Source: Microvirga terrestris
GTDB taxonomy: Bacteria > Pseudomonadota > Alphaproteobacteria > Rhizobiales > Beijerinckiaceae
Assembly (NCBI RefSeq): GCF_015694425.1
Contig: NZ_JADQDN010000001.1
Span: 828,160 to 892,159 of the forward strand
Direction: 5' to 3'
DNA: 64,000 bases
A program made the translations under genes and the position numbers. This document shows positions 8,084 through 18,733 of this stretch, in pieces. How positions within the stretch are numbered: the first letter of the stretch is position 1; each line of letters begins with the position of its first letter. The notes under the pieces are model-generated. The model made no database searches, had not been told where the DNA came from, and worked only from the letters and a program-made list of their open reading frames with translations.

Positions 8084-9142
8084 ATGGCCGTTCGCAAGCT
8101 CGCGCCTGAAGACATGCAGCCCGAGATCTTCGTTCTCTCCCCGGAGACCGAGGCTTTCGCTGACAAGGAAGTCGCCAAGTATCCGCCAGGCCGGCAGGCT
8201 TCGGCCGTGATCGCTCTCCTGGGCAAGGCTCAGGAGCAGGCGGGCGGCTGGCTGCCGCGCAAGGCCATCGAGGCGGTGGCCGCGAAGCTCGACATGCCGG
8301 TGATCCGCGTGATGGAGGTGGCGACCTTCTACACGATGTTCAATCTCGAGCCGGTCGGAAAGTACTTCATCCAGTTCTGCGGCACGACGCCGTGCATGCT
8401 CCGCGGTGCCGGGGACATCAGGAAAGTGCTGGAAAGCCGCGTCGGCGAGCAGAACCATGTCAGCCCCGATGGCACGTTCTCCTGGCTCGAAGTCGAATGC
8501 CTTGGAGCCTGCTCCAACGCCCCGATGGTTCAGATCAACGATGACTATTACGAGGATCTGACGACCGAGAACTTCGAGAAGCTCCTCGACGACCTCGCCG
8601 CAGGCCGCCCTGTGAAGAAGGGTTCGCAGATCGGCCGCAACCGCTCCGAGCCCCATCAGGCCGTGAATACCCTGCAGGATCCTGCGCTCTATGACGGCTC
8701 GCTCGTCGGCGCCTGGCGCAACCGATTCGAGGAGCAGGCGAAGGCTGCCGAAACCGGTGAAGCCGCGGCCGCTGTCGCGAGCGTCCCTGAGCAGGCCAAG
8801 GCGGCCAAGCCCACGGCAGGACGCCCGATTGAGAGCGACGCCGCCGATACGCCGGCCAAGCGCGCGAAGGAGGGTGAGACGCCGATCAATCCGGTGGATC
8901 GCAAGGAAGCCGCCGACCCGTCGACGGCCACCAAGGGCAAGTCGCATACGGAAGAGGGCGCAAGGCCTGCACCGCAGAGCAGCAAGTCCTACGTGGCATC
9001 GCCAACGAAGGACGGCGAGGCTGTGCCCAACAGCCCGACGACTCCGGAGGCCGGTACGCCTCCTGCCCAAGCCGAAACACGCCGCGACGGGAGCGAGAGC
9101 AAGCCGGACGTGGTCGTGACCGAAGACAACAAGACGTCCTGA
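8084..9142 (+). CDS. nuoE: NADH-quinone oxidoreductase subunit E with a long disordered tail
   Basis: The 24-kDa subunit carrying the N1a [2Fe-2S] cluster, in the NADH-dehydrogenase module with NuoF and NuoG. Residues 1-170 are the thioredoxin-like core with all four ligands: Cys99 and Cys104 (FCGTTPCMLRG), Cys139 and Cys143 (ECLGACSNAP). Residues about 185-352 form an Ala/Lys/Glu/Pro/Thr-rich low-complexity tail without recognisable domains. This roughly doubles the usual size; tails of this sort occur in alphaproteobacterial NuoE. Confidence 0.97.
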   Translation: MAVRKLAPEDMQPEIFVLSPETEAFADKEVAKYPPGRQASAVIALLGKAQEQAGGWLPRKAIEAVAAKLDMPVIRVMEVATFYTMFNLEPVGKYFIQFCGTTPCMLRGAGDIRKVLESRVGEQNHVSPDGTFSWLEVECLGACSNAPMVQINDDYYEDLTTENFEKLLDDLAAGRPVKKGSQIGRNRSEPHQAVNTLQDPALYDGSLVGAWRNRFEEQAKAAETGEAAAAVASVPEQAKAAKPTAGRPIESDAADTPAKRAKEGETPINPVDRKEAADPSTATKGKSHTEEGARPAPQSSKSYVASPTKDGEAVPNSPTTPEAGTPPAQAETRRDGSESKPDVVVTEDNKTS

Positions 9143-9156
9143 TGGAGTGATCGGGA

Positions 9157-10458
9157 ATGCTTCAGGACAAAGATCGTATCTTCACCAATCTCTACGGCTT
9201 CCACTCGCCGGATCTTCAGGCCGCGAAGATGCGCGGCGCCTGGGACGGAACCAAGTTCCTCCTGGAGCAGGGCCGCGACTGGATCGTCAACGAGATGAAG
9301 GCGTCCGGCCTGCGCGGCCGTGGCGGCGCGGGCTTCCCCACGGGCCTGAAATGGTCCTTCATGCCCAAGCAGTCGGACGGCCGTCCGCACTATCTGGTTG
9401 TGAACGCCGACGAGTCGGAGCCGGGCACCTGTAAGGATCGCGAGATCATGCGGAATGATCCGCATCTTCTCGTCGAGGGCTGTCTCATCGCCTCCTTCGC
9501 CATGGGGGCGCATGCGGCCTACATCTATATTCGTGGTGAGTACGTGGCCGAGCGCCATGCGCTTCAGCGGGCGGTGGACGAGGCCTACGAGGCCAAGCTC
9601 ATCGGCAAGGACAACATCTACGGCTACCCCTTCGACCTCTATGTCCACCACGGCGCAGGCGCTTACATCTGCGGAGAGGAGACGGCTCTCATCGAGAGCA
9701 TGGAGGGCAAGAAGGGCATGCCGCGCCTGAAGCCGCCGTTCCCGGCTAATATGGGCCTCTACGGTTGCCCGACCACGGTCAACAACGTCGAGTCCATTGC
9801 GGTCGCCGGCACGATTCTGCGCCGCGGCGCCTCCTGGTTCTCGGGCATCGGCAGGCCGAACAATGTGGGCACGAAACTCTTCTGCGTTTCGGGTCACGTC
9901 AACAAGCCCTGCAACGTGGAGGAGGCCATGGGCCTCACCTTCCGCGAGCTGATCGACCGTCATTGCGGCGGCATTCGCGGCGGCTGGGACAACCTGCTCG
10001 GCGTCATCCCCGGCGGCTCGTCGGTTCCGATTGTTCCGGCCGATCAGATCGCCGATGCCTACATGGATTTCGACACGCTGCGGAACCTGAAGTCCGGCCT
10101 CGGCACCGCTGCCGTGATCGTGATGGACAAGTCCACCGACATCGTCCGCGCCATCGCCCGCCTCGCTTATTTCTACAAGCACGAGAGCTGCGGCCAGTGC
10201 ACTCCGTGCCGCGAGGGCACGGGCTGGATGTGGCGCGTGCTCACCCGCATGGCCGAGGGCCGCGCCCAGAAGCGCGAGATCGACATGCTCCTCGAAGTCT
10301 CGACCCAGATCGAAGGCCACACCATCTGCGCGCTCGGCGACGCGGCGGCTTGGCCGGTCCAGGGTCTGATCCGCCACTTCCGTCACGAGATCGAGAAGCG
10401 GATCGACGATTACGCGGCGAACCCGCATTCCGAATCCGTCATGATCGCGGCGGAGTGA
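9157..10458 (+). CDS. nuoF: NADH-quinone oxidoreductase subunit F
   Basis: The 51-kDa subunit (433 residues) where NADH is oxidised. It binds NADH, FMN and the N3 [4Fe-4S] cluster. [10 protein letters not shown] (54-63) is the nucleotide-binding glycine loop, NADESEPGT belongs to the FMN/NADH site, and the N3 ligands are Cys345, Cys348 and Cys351 ([12 protein letters not shown]) plus Cys391 ([10 protein letters not shown]). Nearest neighbours are nuoE and nuoG. Confidence 0.98.
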   Translation: MLQDKDRIFTNLYGFHSPDLQAAKMRGAWDGTKFLLEQGRDWIVNEMKASGLRGRGGAGFPTGLKWSFMPKQSDGRPHYLVVNADESEPGTCKDREIMRNDPHLLVEGCLIASFAMGAHAAYIYIRGEYVAERHALQRAVDEAYEAKLIGKDNIYGYPFDLYVHHGAGAYICGEETALIESMEGKKGMPRLKPPFPANMGLYGCPTTVNNVESIAVAGTILRRGASWFSGIGRPNNVGTKLFCVSGHVNKPCNVEEAMGLTFRELIDRHCGGIRGGWDNLLGVIPGGSSVPIVPADQIADAYMDFDTLRNLKSGLGTAAVIVMDKSTDIVRAIARLAYFYKHESCGQCTPCREGTGWMWRVLTRMAEGRAQKREIDMLLEVSTQIEGHTICALGDAAAWPVQGLIRHFRHEIEKRIDDYAANPHSESVMIAAE

Positions 10459-10466
10459 GATTGAAG

Positions 10467-12545
10467 ATGGCGAAAATCATCGTTGACGGCGTCGAGGTCG
10501 ACGTTCCTGCGGAATACACCCTGCTCCAGGCCGCCGAAGCAGCCGGGGCGGAGATTCCGCGCTTCTGCTACCACGAGCGGCTCTCGATTGCCGGCAACTG
10601 CCGCATGTGCCTCGTCGAGGTGAAGGGCGCGCCGAAACCGGTTGCCTCCTGCGCCTGGGGCGTGCGCGACTGCCGCCCGGGCCCGAATGGCGAGCCGCCG
10701 GAGATCTCCACCAAATCACCGACGGTCAAGAAGGCGCGCGAAGGGGTGATGGAGTTCCTCCTCATTAACCATCCGCTCGATTGTCCGATCTGCGACCAGG
10801 GCGGTCAGTGCGACCTGCAGGACCAGGCCATGGCCTACGGCGTCGACACCAGCCGCTTCCACGAGAACAAGCGCGCGGTGACCGACAAGTACCTCGGCCC
10901 GCTGGTGCGCACCTCCATGAACCGGTGCATCCACTGCACCCGCTGCGTGCGCTTTTCGGCCGAAGTGGCCGGTGTGCCTGATCTCGGCGCCCTGTGGCGC
11001 GGCGAGGACATGGAGATCACGAGCTATCTCGAGAAGGCCCTCGGCTCCGAGCTGCAGGCCAACGTGGCGGATCTCTGTCCGGTCGGCGCCCTGACCCACA
11101 AGCCAGAGGCCTACCATTACCGTCCCTGGGAGCTCACCAAGACCGATTCCGTTGACGTGATGGATGCGGTCGGCTCCTCGATCCGCGTCGATTCCCGCGG
11201 CCGCGAGGTCATGCGCATCCTGCCACGCGTGAACGAGGCAGTGAACGAGGAGTGGATCACCGACAAGACTCGCCAGATCGTGGATGGCCTGCGCCTCCAG
11301 CGCCTCGACCGCCCCTTCGTGCGGGAGAACGGCCGCCTGCGTCCTGCATCCTGGCAGGAAGCCTTCGCCACCATTGCCAACCGCGTGAAGGGTACGGACC
11401 CGAAGCGCATCGGCGCCATCGTGGGTGATCTCGCTGCTGTCGAAGAGATGTACGCCCTGAAGCTCCTCATGGAGAGCCTTGGCGTCACCAACATCGATGC
11501 CCGCCAGGACGGCAGCGTGCTGACGCCGGTTTATGGCCGTGGCTCCTACCTGTTCAACACTACCATCTCCGGTATTGAGGATGCGGATGCGATCCTGATC
11601 GTGGGCTCGAACCCGCGCATCGAAGCCTCGCTCGTCAACGTTCGCATCCGCAAGCGCTGGCGCGCGGCTCCGCCGCCGATCGCCATGATCGGCGAGCATG
11701 CTGACCTGACCTATCCTTACGAGTATCTCGGCGCCGGTCCCGAGACGCTGTCCGAGTTGGCCTCCGGCCGCCTCAGCTTCATCGAGAAGCTCCGCGGTGC
11801 CGAGCGTCCGCTGATCATCGTGGGGCAGGGCGCTCTCTCCCGGCCGGACGGTCTGGCGGTGCTCTCCACCGTGGCTCAACTCGCCCGCGATGTCGGTGCG
11901 GTGAAGGACGGCTGGAACGGTTTCTCGGTTCTGCATACCGCCGCCTCCCGCGTCGGCGCCCTCGATCTGGGCCTCGTGCCGGGCGAGTGGGGCCTGAACG
12001 CCCAGACCATGGCGCAGGGCGAAGTGGACGTGCTGTTCAATCTCGGCGCTGACGAGATCGACATCGCTCCCGGAACCTTCGTCATCTACCAGGGCACCCA
12101 TGGCGACCGTGGTGCGCACCGTGCCGACGTAATCCTGCCGGCCGCAACCTATACGGAGAAGTCCGGCACCTACGTGAACACGGAAGGCCGGGTGCAGCTC
12201 GCCAACCGCGCTGCGTTCGCCCCAGGCGAGGCTCGTGAGGACTGGGCGATCCTGCGCGCGCTCTCCGACGTGCTGGGCCATCGCCTGCCGTTTGACTCGC
12301 TCAATGCCCTGCGGGTGAAGCTCTATGCAGCCTATCCGCATTTCGCTGCGGTGGAGACGGTTCAGCCGGCTGACAGCTTCGCGGCCATCCAGGCGCTCGC
12401 CAATGTCGGCGGCACCCTAGGACGCGAGCCTTTCGTGAGCCCGGTGAAGGACTTCTACCTGACGAACCCCATTGCCCGCGCCTCCGGCGTCATGGCCGAG
12501 TGCTCTGCGCTCGCCCGTGAGCTGAAGCTCGAGGCGGCTGAGTAA
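10467..12545 (+). CDS. nuoG: NADH-quinone oxidoreductase subunit G
   Basis: The 75-kDa iron-sulfur subunit, 692 residues from ATG 10467. The N-terminal ferredoxin-like domain holds the N1b [2Fe-2S] ligands Cys34, Cys45, Cys48 and Cys62. Next come the His/Cys N5 motif HPLDCPICDQGGQC and the N4 cysteines CIHCTRCVRF with ADLCPVGAL. The rest is the molybdopterin-oxidoreductase-like domain, which does not bind the cofactor in complex I. A longer frame upstream to 9765 is nuoF shadow. Confidence 0.98.
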   Translation: MAKIIVDGVEVDVPAEYTLLQAAEAAGAEIPRFCYHERLSIAGNCRMCLVEVKGAPKPVASCAWGVRDCRPGPNGEPPEISTKSPTVKKAREGVMEFLLINHPLDCPICDQGGQCDLQDQAMAYGVDTSRFHENKRAVTDKYLGPLVRTSMNRCIHCTRCVRFSAEVAGVPDLGALWRGEDMEITSYLEKALGSELQANVADLCPVGALTHKPEAYHYRPWELTKTDSVDVMDAVGSSIRVDSRGREVMRILPRVNEAVNEEWITDKTRQIVDGLRLQRLDRPFVRENGRLRPASWQEAFATIANRVKGTDPKRIGAIVGDLAAVEEMYALKLLMESLGVTNIDARQDGSVLTPVYGRGSYLFNTTISGIEDADAILIVGSNPRIEASLVNVRIRKRWRAAPPPIAMIGEHADLTYPYEYLGAGPETLSELASGRLSFIEKLRGAERPLIIVGQGALSRPDGLAVLSTVAQLARDVGAVKDGWNGFSVLHTAASRVGALDLGLVPGEWGLNAQTMAQGEVDVLFNLGADEIDIAPGTFVIYQGTHGDRGAHRADVILPAATYTEKSGTYVNTEGRVQLANRAAFAPGEAREDWAILRALSDVLGHRLPFDSLNALRVKLYAAYPHFAAVETVQPADSFAAIQALANVGGTLGREPFVSPVKDFYLTNPIARASGVMAECSALARELKLEAAE

Positions 12546-12557
12546 GAGGAACGGATC

Positions 12558-13583
12558 ATGGAATTTGGGGACATCCTCCTCGCCGTCGCGATCATGCTGG
12601 GCAAGAGCTTGCTCATGCTGGTCGCGCTTCTCATCTTCATCGCCTACGCACTCTATGCCGACCGTAAGGTCTGGGCAGCCGTTCAGCTCCGCCGCGGCCC
12701 GAACGTGGTCGGGCCCTGGGGCTTGCTCCAGTCCTTCGCCGATCTGCTGAAGTTCGTGCTGAAGGAGCCGATCATTCCGGCACCGGCCAACAAGGGCATG
12801 TTCCTGCTGGCGCCGCTGTTGATGTGCACCCTGTCGCTCGCGGCCTGGGCGGTGATACCGCTTAATGCCGGGTGGGCCATCGCCGACATCAATGTGGGCA
12901 TTCTCTATATCTTCGCGATCTCGTCGCTCGGCGTCTACGGCGTCATCATGGGCGGCTGGGCCTCGAACTCGAAATATCCGTTCCTCGGCGCGCTCCGCTC
13001 GGCGGCGCAGATGGTCTCCTACGAGGTCTCCATCGGCTTCGTGATCGTAACCGTGCTCATGTGCGCCGGAACCTTGAACCTGTCGGCCATCGTGGAATCG
13101 CAGAACACCCGCCTGGGCATCCTGGGCTGGTACTGGCTGCCGCTCTTCCCGATGTTCGTGGTATTCTTCATCTCGGCCATGGCCGAGACGAACCGCCCGC
13201 CCTTCGACCTGCCGGAGGCCGAATCCGAGCTCGTGGCCGGATACATGGTGGAATACTCCTCCACGCCGTACCTGCTCTTCATGCTCGGTGAGTACGTGGC
13301 CATCATGACCATGTGCGCGCTCGGCACGATCCTGTTCCTCGGCGGCTGGCTCTCGCCGATCCCGTTCGCGCCCTTCACCTGGGTGCCTGGCGTGATCTGG
13401 TTCGTGCTGAAGGCGAGCTTCCTCTTCATCCTCATCGCCATGGTGAAAGCCCTGGTTCCCCGCTACCGCTACGATCAGCTCATGCGTCTCGGCTGGAAGG
13501 TCTTCCTGCCCCTGTCGCTCGCCATGGTCGTCATCGTGGCGGCTATCCTGATGGCGACCGGCAATGCGCCGGGCGTCCGCTAA
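12558..13583 (+). CDS. nuoH: NADH-quinone oxidoreductase subunit H
   Basis: The ND1-type membrane subunit (341 residues, about eight hydrophobic helices) that joins the peripheral arm to the membrane arm and forms the quinone entry. Signatures seen are [20 protein letters not shown] near residue 35 and [20 protein letters not shown] near residue 208. The predicted reading continues without a break between nuoG and nuoI. Confidence 0.98.
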   Translation: MEFGDILLAVAIMLGKSLLMLVALLIFIAYALYADRKVWAAVQLRRGPNVVGPWGLLQSFADLLKFVLKEPIIPAPANKGMFLLAPLLMCTLSLAAWAVIPLNAGWAIADINVGILYIFAISSLGVYGVIMGGWASNSKYPFLGALRSAAQMVSYEVSIGFVIVTVLMCAGTLNLSAIVESQNTRLGILGWYWLPLFPMFVVFFISAMAETNRPPFDLPEAESELVAGYMVEYSSTPYLLFMLGEYVAIMTMCALGTILFLGGWLSPIPFAPFTWVPGVIWFVLKASFLFILIAMVKALVPRYRYDQLMRLGWKVFLPLSLAMVVIVAAILMATGNAPGVR

Positions 13584-13595
13584 AGGAGACTGGCC

Positions 13596-14084
13596 ATGCA
13601 GCTGGACCGCATTGCCCAATCCCTCCTGCTGAAGGAGTTCATCTCAGGCTTCATCCTGACGGTGAAATACTTCTTCAAGCCGAAGGCGACCCTCAATTAT
13701 CCGTTCGAGATGGGCCATCGCGGGCCTCGCTTCCGCGGTGAGCACGCCCTGCGGCGCTATCCCAACGGAGAAGAGCGCTGCATTGCCTGCAAGCTCTGCG
13801 AGGCGATCTGCCCGGCCCAGGCCATCACCATTGAGGCCGGTCCGCGCCGGAACGACGGCACCCGCCGCACCACCCGCTATGACATCGACATGGTGAAGTG
13901 CATCTATTGCGGCATGTGCCAGGAGGCCTGCCCGGTGGACGCCATCGTTGAGGGGCCGAACTTCGAGTTCTCCGTAGAGACCCGCGAAGAGCTCTACTAC
14001 GACAAGGCCAAGCTTCTCGAAAACGGGGAGCGCTGGGAGCGCGAGATCGCGAGAAACCTCGCGAAGACAGCCCCCTATCGGTAG
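13596..14084 (+). CDS. nuoI: NADH-quinone oxidoreductase subunit I
   Basis: The TYKY-type subunit, 162 residues, with two [4Fe-4S] clusters (N6a and N6b) that pass electrons towards NuoB. The ligands are Cys62, 65, 68, 72 ([12 protein letters not shown]) and Cys102, 105, 108, 112 ([12 protein letters not shown]), a classic pair of ferredoxin motifs. AAAGGAGA lies before the ATG. A 137-base gap follows before nuoJ, the largest inside the operon apart from the extra gene. Confidence 0.98.
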   Translation: MQLDRIAQSLLLKEFISGFILTVKYFFKPKATLNYPFEMGHRGPRFRGEHALRRYPNGEERCIACKLCEAICPAQAITIEAGPRRNDGTRRTTRYDIDMVKCIYCGMCQEACPVDAIVEGPNFEFSVETREELYYDKAKLLENGERWEREIARNLAKTAPYR

Positions 14085-14194
14085 AACGCCTCTGGCCCGG
14101 CGAAGGCAGGGGCAAGCAGCTCCGGCGGGTTGTCCCCGCTGGATTCGGAATTTATAGACAGGCCGCCGGGTTGTCCGGGGCCACGTCGGAAGGG

Positions 14195-14210
14195 GCCGCT
14201 TTTCAGCGGC
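14195..14210 (+). other. Hairpin just upstream of nuoJ
   Basis: GCCGCT-TTTC-AGCGGC forms a perfect 6-bp stem ending 11 bases before the nuoJ ATG, in the 137-base nuoI-nuoJ gap. No strong ribosome binding site is seen there (only CTGAG). The hairpin could affect translation or mark a processing site between the peripheral-arm and membrane-arm genes. Not a clear terminator: it lacks a T run. Confidence 0.35.
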
Positions 14211-14221
14211 TTGAACTGAGC

Positions 14222-14836
14222 ATGACGGTAACCGCCGCCTTCTTCTACCTGTTCGCGACGATCACGATCGCCTCCGGTTTCATGGTGATTGCCTCCCGCA
14301 ATCCCGTGCAGTCGGTGCTGTTCCTCATCCTGGCCTTCGTGAATGCCGCGGGGCTGTTCCTGCTGATGGGAGCCGAGTTCCTGGCGATGATCCTGGTCAT
14401 CGTCTATGTGGGCGCGGTCGCGGTGCTCTTCCTCTTCGTCGTCATGATGCTCGACGTGGATTTCGCGGCGCTCCGCCAGGGCTTCCTGCAGTACCTGCCC
14501 ATCGGTGGGTTGATCGGGTTGATCCTGCTGCTGGAACTTGTCCTGGTGGTCGGCACCTACACCATCGACCCGGGTCTCGTCCGGTCTCCGCAGGTTCCGA
14601 TCCCGTCGGCGGACGTCATGACCAACACCGAGGCCATCGGCCAGGTGCTCTACACCCGCTACTTCTACTTCTTCCAGGCCGCCGGCCTGATCCTGCTGGT
14701 CGCCATGATCGGCGCCATCGTCCTGACCCTGCGCGAGCGGGTCGGCGTTCGGCGCCAGGATATTTCCAGGCAGAACGCCCGGACGCAGGAAACCGCCGTC
14801 GAGGTGCGGAAGGTTCCCTTCCGCCAGGGCATCTAA
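14222..14836 (+). CDS. nuoJ: NADH-quinone oxidoreductase subunit J
   Basis: The ND6-type membrane subunit, 204 residues from ATG 14222 ([19 protein letters not shown]). Five hydrophobic segments are seen, including the conserved [20 protein letters not shown] and the third helix [21 protein letters not shown], whose pi-bulge region is important for coupling. An upstream start at 14171 would include the hairpin and gives residues unlike the family. Confidence 0.97.
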   Translation: MTVTAAFFYLFATITIASGFMVIASRNPVQSVLFLILAFVNAAGLFLLMGAEFLAMILVIVYVGAVAVLFLFVVMMLDVDFAALRQGFLQYLPIGGLIGLILLLELVLVVGTYTIDPGLVRSPQVPIPSADVMTNTEAIGQVLYTRYFYFFQAAGLILLVAMIGAIVLTLRERVGVRRQDISRQNARTQETAVEVRKVPFRQGI

Positions 14837-14847
14837 GGAGGCACGCC

Positions 14848-15156
14848 ATGGTTATCGGACTGGGTCATTACCTCACCGTCGCCGCCGTGCTCTTCACGCT
14901 CGGCGTGTTCGGCATCTTCATCAACCGGAAGAACGTGATCGTCATACTGATGTCCATCGAGCTGATCCTGCTCGCCGTGAACATCAACATGGTCGCTTTC
15001 TCGACCCACCTGAACGACATCGTCGGCCAGATCTTCGCCATGCTGATCCTCACGGTTGCGGCGGCGGAAGCAGCCATCGGGCTGGCCATTCTGGTGGTCT
15101 TCTTCCGCAACCGCGGCTCCATCGCGGTTGAAGACGTCAACATGATGAGGGGCTAA
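14848..15156 (+). CDS. nuoK: NADH-quinone oxidoreductase subunit K
   Basis: The ND4L-type subunit, 102 residues, three membrane helices. Conserved acidic residues of the proton path are visible in helix 2 ([11 protein letters not shown]) and helix 3 ([15 protein letters not shown]). TAAGGAGG is 7 bases before the ATG. Length and sequence are standard. Confidence 0.98.
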   Translation: MVIGLGHYLTVAAVLFTLGVFGIFINRKNVIVILMSIELILLAVNINMVAFSTHLNDIVGQIFAMLILTVAAAEAAIGLAILVVFFRNRGSIAVEDVNMMRG

Positions 15157-15181
15157 CGCCCGAACGGCGAAGTAAAAGACC

Positions 15182-17215
15182 ATGTATCACGCAATCGTCT
15201 TCCTGCCGCTCGTCGGCTTCCTCATCGCCGGCATCTTCGGTCGTGTGCTCGGCCCGCGGCCGAGCGAGATCATCACGACCGCGCTGCTCTTCGTGGCGGC
15301 CGTCCTGTCCTGGGTGTCCTTCATCCAGGTTGGCTTCGGCGACGGCGCCACCCGGGTCCAGGTGGCCCATTGGATGTCGGTCGGCGACCTCCAGGTCGAT
15401 TGGGCGTTCCGGATCGACACGCTGACCGCCATGATGCTGGTGGTCGTCAACACCGTCTCGGCTCTCGTACATCTCTACTCCATCGGCTACATGCACGAGG
15501 ATCCGCACCGTCCGCGCTTCTTCGCCTACCTGTCGCTCTTCACCTTCACCATGCTCATGCTGGTGACCGCCGACAACCTGGTCCAGATGTTCTTCGGCTG
15601 GGAAGGCGTAGGCCTCGCGAGCTACCTGCTCATCGGCTTCTGGTACCAGAAGGATTCGGCCAATGCGGCGGCCATGAAGGCCTTCATTGTCAACCGCGTC
15701 GGCGATTTCGGCTTCCTGCTCGGCATCTTCACCGTCTTCGTCCTGTTCAACGGTGTGACCTTCGACGCGATCTTCCCGCGTGTGGCTGAGTTGGCGAACG
15801 CGAACTTCACCTTCCTGGGCATCGAGTGGCATGCCCTGACCATCGCCTGCCTGCTGCTCTTCATGGGCGCCATGGGCAAGTCGGCGCAGTTCCTGCTCCA
15901 CACCTGGCTGCCGGACGCGATGGAAGGCCCGACCCCGGTCTCCGCCCTCATCCACGCGGCCACCATGGTGACCGCGGGCGTGTTCATGGTCGCGCGCCTG
16001 TCGCCGATCTTCGAATACGCACCGGCTGCGCTCACCGTCGTCACCGTCATTGGCGGCATCACGGCCTTCTTCGCAGCGACCGTGGGTCTGGTCCAGAACG
16101 ACATCAAGCGCGTCATCGCCTATTCGACCTGCTCGCAGCTCGGCTACATGTTCGTGGCGCTCGGCGTCGGGGCCTACAGCGCGGGCGTGTTCCACCTCTT
16201 CACGCACGCCTTCTTCAAGGCCCTGCTGTTCCTAGGCGCCGGCTCGGTGATCCACGCCATGCACCATGAGCAGGACATGCGCCACATGGGCGCCCTGCGC
16301 CGCTATATTCCCCTCACCACGGCCATGATGCTCATCGGCAACCTGGCTCTGACCGGTTTCCCGTTCACGGCGGGCTACTACTCGAAGGATGCGATCATCG
16401 AAGCAGCCTATGCGGCCCACTCGACCGCAGGCTCCTTCGCCTTCCTGGCGACGGTCGTGGCTGCATTCATGACGTCGTTCTACTCCTGGCGTCTGTTCTT
16501 CCTCACCTTCGAAGGTTCTGCCCGCTGGGGACACGGCCATCATGGACATGCTGCGCATTCTCATGAGGGCGTAGAGCATGACGATCACAACCGGGATGTG
16601 GAGCCTGCACATCATGCGCAGCATGAGCATGGCCATCACGGGGACCACACGCCCCATGAGAGCCCGCTGGTGATGCTGCTGCCGCTCATTGTGCTCGCCA
16701 TCGGCGCTGTCATTGCTGGCTACGTGTTCCACGAGGCATTCCTCGGCCATGGCTACGAGGAATTCTGGAAGGGTGCCCTGTTCACCCGGCCTGAGAACCA
16801 CATCCTGGAGGAGATGCACCATCTCCCCGGCTGGGTGCCTCTGCTTCCCACGGTCATGATGGCTCTGGGCTTCGTGCTGGCTTATTACATGTACATCGTC
16901 GACGCCAAGCAGCCGGCGAAGCTCGCGGCCGATCATCCGATCCTGTATCGCTTCCTGCTCAACAAGTGGTACTTCGACGAGCTCTATGACGCGATCTTCG
17001 TGCGCCCCGCCATGGCTATCGGCCGGTTCTTCTGGCGCACGGGCGACCAGCGCATCATCGACGGGCTCGGTCCCGACGGAATTTCCGCCCGCGTCCTCGA
17101 CGTGACGCGCGGGGTTGTGCGGGTCCAGACGGGCTATGTCTATCATTACGCCTTCGCGATGCTGATCGGCGTTGCGGCTCTCGTGACCTTCTATCTCTTC
17201 AGGGGAGCCCACTAA
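15182..17215 (+). CDS. nuoL: NADH-quinone oxidoreductase subunit L
   Basis: The largest antiporter-like membrane subunit (677 residues) at the far end of the membrane arm, with the long lateral helix. Conserved blocks seen are [39 protein letters not shown] with the channel Lys/His residues, and [13 protein letters not shown]. Between helices, residues about 450-495 form a strikingly His-rich loop (over 15 His with Asp/Glu). The stop overlaps the nuoM start by one base (TAATG). Confidence 0.97.
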   Translation: MYHAIVFLPLVGFLIAGIFGRVLGPRPSEIITTALLFVAAVLSWVSFIQVGFGDGATRVQVAHWMSVGDLQVDWAFRIDTLTAMMLVVVNTVSALVHLYSIGYMHEDPHRPRFFAYLSLFTFTMLMLVTADNLVQMFFGWEGVGLASYLLIGFWYQKDSANAAAMKAFIVNRVGDFGFLLGIFTVFVLFNGVTFDAIFPRVAELANANFTFLGIEWHALTIACLLLFMGAMGKSAQFLLHTWLPDAMEGPTPVSALIHAATMVTAGVFMVARLSPIFEYAPAALTVVTVIGGITAFFAATVGLVQNDIKRVIAYSTCSQLGYMFVALGVGAYSAGVFHLFTHAFFKALLFLGAGSVIHAMHHEQDMRHMGALRRYIPLTTAMMLIGNLALTGFPFTAGYYSKDAIIEAAYAAHSTAGSFAFLATVVAAFMTSFYSWRLFFLTFEGSARWGHGHHGHAAHSHEGVEHDDHNRDVEPAHHAQHEHGHHGDHTPHESPLVMLLPLIVLAIGAVIAGYVFHEAFLGHGYEEFWKGALFTRPENHILEEMHHLPGWVPLLPTVMMALGFVLAYYMYIVDAKQPAKLAADHPILYRFLLNKWYFDELYDAIFVRPAMAIGRFFWRTGDQRIIDGLGPDGISARVLDVTRGVVRVQTGYVYHYAFAMLIGVAALVTFYLFRGAH

Positions 17216-18726
17216 TGCTCGGCTTCGGCATCCTCTCCGGCCTTCTGGTCCTGCCGCTCGTTGGAGCGGCCTTCATCCTGACCCTGCGCGGCGACAGCGA
17301 GGCTGCTCGCTCTAACGCACGCTGGGCGGCGCTTGCCACGACGATCGCGACCTTCCTCCTGTCGCTCGTCGCCTGGGCACGGTTCGACACGGCCACGGCT
17401 TCGTTCCAGCTCGTGGAAAGCCATGTCTGGCTGACCGACACCATCCGGTTCAAGCTCGGCGTCGACGGCTTCTCCATGCCGCTGATCCTGCTCACCACAT
17501 TCCTGATGCCGTTCTGCATCCTGGCCTCGTGGGAATCGATCGGGCATCGGGTGAAGGAATATTTCGTCGCCTTTCTGGTCCTCGAGACCACGATGATCGG
17601 TGTATTCTGCGCCCTCGACCTCGTGCTGTTCTACCTGTTCTTCGAAGCGGGCCTGATCCCGATGTTCCTCATCATCGGCATCTGGGGCGGCAAGCGGCGC
17701 ATCTATGCCAGCTTCAAGTTCTTCCTTTACACGCTGCTCGGCTCCGTGCTGATGCTGCTCGCCATCATGGCCATGTACTGGCAGGCAGGCACGACGGACA
17801 TCCCGACGCTTCTGGCGTTCAACTTCCCGTCGAACCTGCAGACATGGCTTTGGCTTGCTTTCTTCGCTTCCTTCGCGGTGAAGATGCCCATGTGGCCGGT
17901 CCACACCTGGTTGCCGGACGCCCACGTGGAAGCGCCGACGGCAGGCTCGGTGATCCTGGCCGGCGTCCTGCTGAAGATGGGCGGCTACGGCTTCATCCGT
18001 GTGTCGCTGCCAATGTTCCCGGAGGCGTCTGAGTATTTCGCTCCCCTGGTGTTCGCTCTGTCGGTCATCGCAATCGTCTATACCTCGCTGGTTGCCCTGA
18101 TGCAGGAGGACATCAAGAAGCTCATAGCCTATTCCTCGGTGGCGCATATGGGCTTCGTGACCATGGGCCTGTTCAGCATGAACGAGCAGGGCATCCAGGG
18201 CGCCATGTTCACCATGATCTCGCACGGCCTCATCTCCGGCGCGCTCTTCCTGAGCGTCGGCGTGATCTACGACCGGATGCATACCCGCGAGATCAAGGCT
18301 TATGGCGGCCTCGTGAACCGGATGCCCATGTATGCGGTGGTGTTCCTGATCCTGACCATGGCCAATGTGGCCCTGCCGGGTACCTCGGGCTTCATCGGCG
18401 AGTTTCTGACCCTCATGGGTGCTTTCCGGTCCAACACCTGGGTGGCCTTCTTCGCCACCACGGGCGTGATCCTCTCGGCCGCCTACGCGCTTTGGCTCTA
18501 TCGTCGCGTGGTGTACGGAGAACTCGATAAGCCGGCGCTCCAGACCATCACCGACCTGAACCGCCGCGAAATCATCACCTTCGCGCCGCTCATTCTGCTC
18601 ATCATCTATTACGGCGTGCAGCCAGGTCCGATCCTCGACGCCTTCGCGGTGCCGACGGAATCGCTTCTCAACAACGTTCAGGCCGCGCTTGCCACCGTGA
18701 AAACGGCCGCTGTCGTCGCACACTGA
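17215..18726 (+). CDS. nuoM: NADH-quinone oxidoreductase subunit M
   Basis: An antiporter-like subunit (503 residues, about 14 membrane helices) that takes part in proton pumping. Conserved features are [17 protein letters not shown] (the key membrane Glu region), [20 protein letters not shown] and [17 protein letters not shown]. Its start overlaps the end of nuoL by one base, so translation is probably coupled. Confidence 0.98.
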   Translation: MLGFGILSGLLVLPLVGAAFILTLRGDSEAARSNARWAALATTIATFLLSLVAWARFDTATASFQLVESHVWLTDTIRFKLGVDGFSMPLILLTTFLMPFCILASWESIGHRVKEYFVAFLVLETTMIGVFCALDLVLFYLFFEAGLIPMFLIIGIWGGKRRIYASFKFFLYTLLGSVLMLLAIMAMYWQAGTTDIPTLLAFNFPSNLQTWLWLAFFASFAVKMPMWPVHTWLPDAHVEAPTAGSVILAGVLLKMGGYGFIRVSLPMFPEASEYFAPLVFALSVIAIVYTSLVALMQEDIKKLIAYSSVAHMGFVTMGLFSMNEQGIQGAMFTMISHGLISGALFLSVGVIYDRMHTREIKAYGGLVNRMPMYAVVFLILTMANVALPGTSGFIGEFLTLMGAFRSNTWVAFFATTGVILSAAYALWLYRRVVYGELDKPALQTITDLNRREIITFAPLILLIIYYGVQPGPILDAFAVPTESLLNNVQAALATVKTAAVVAH

Positions 18727-18733
18727 GGTCACG

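Noticed and set aside
10716..12341. 541-codon frame on the minus strand inside nuoG
   Set aside because: Shadow of nuoG; no motif and no ribosome site.
16571..16584. AGAGCATGACGATC resembling the palindromic repeat end
   Set aside because: It lies in the His-rich coding loop of nuoL, without the core or the second arm.
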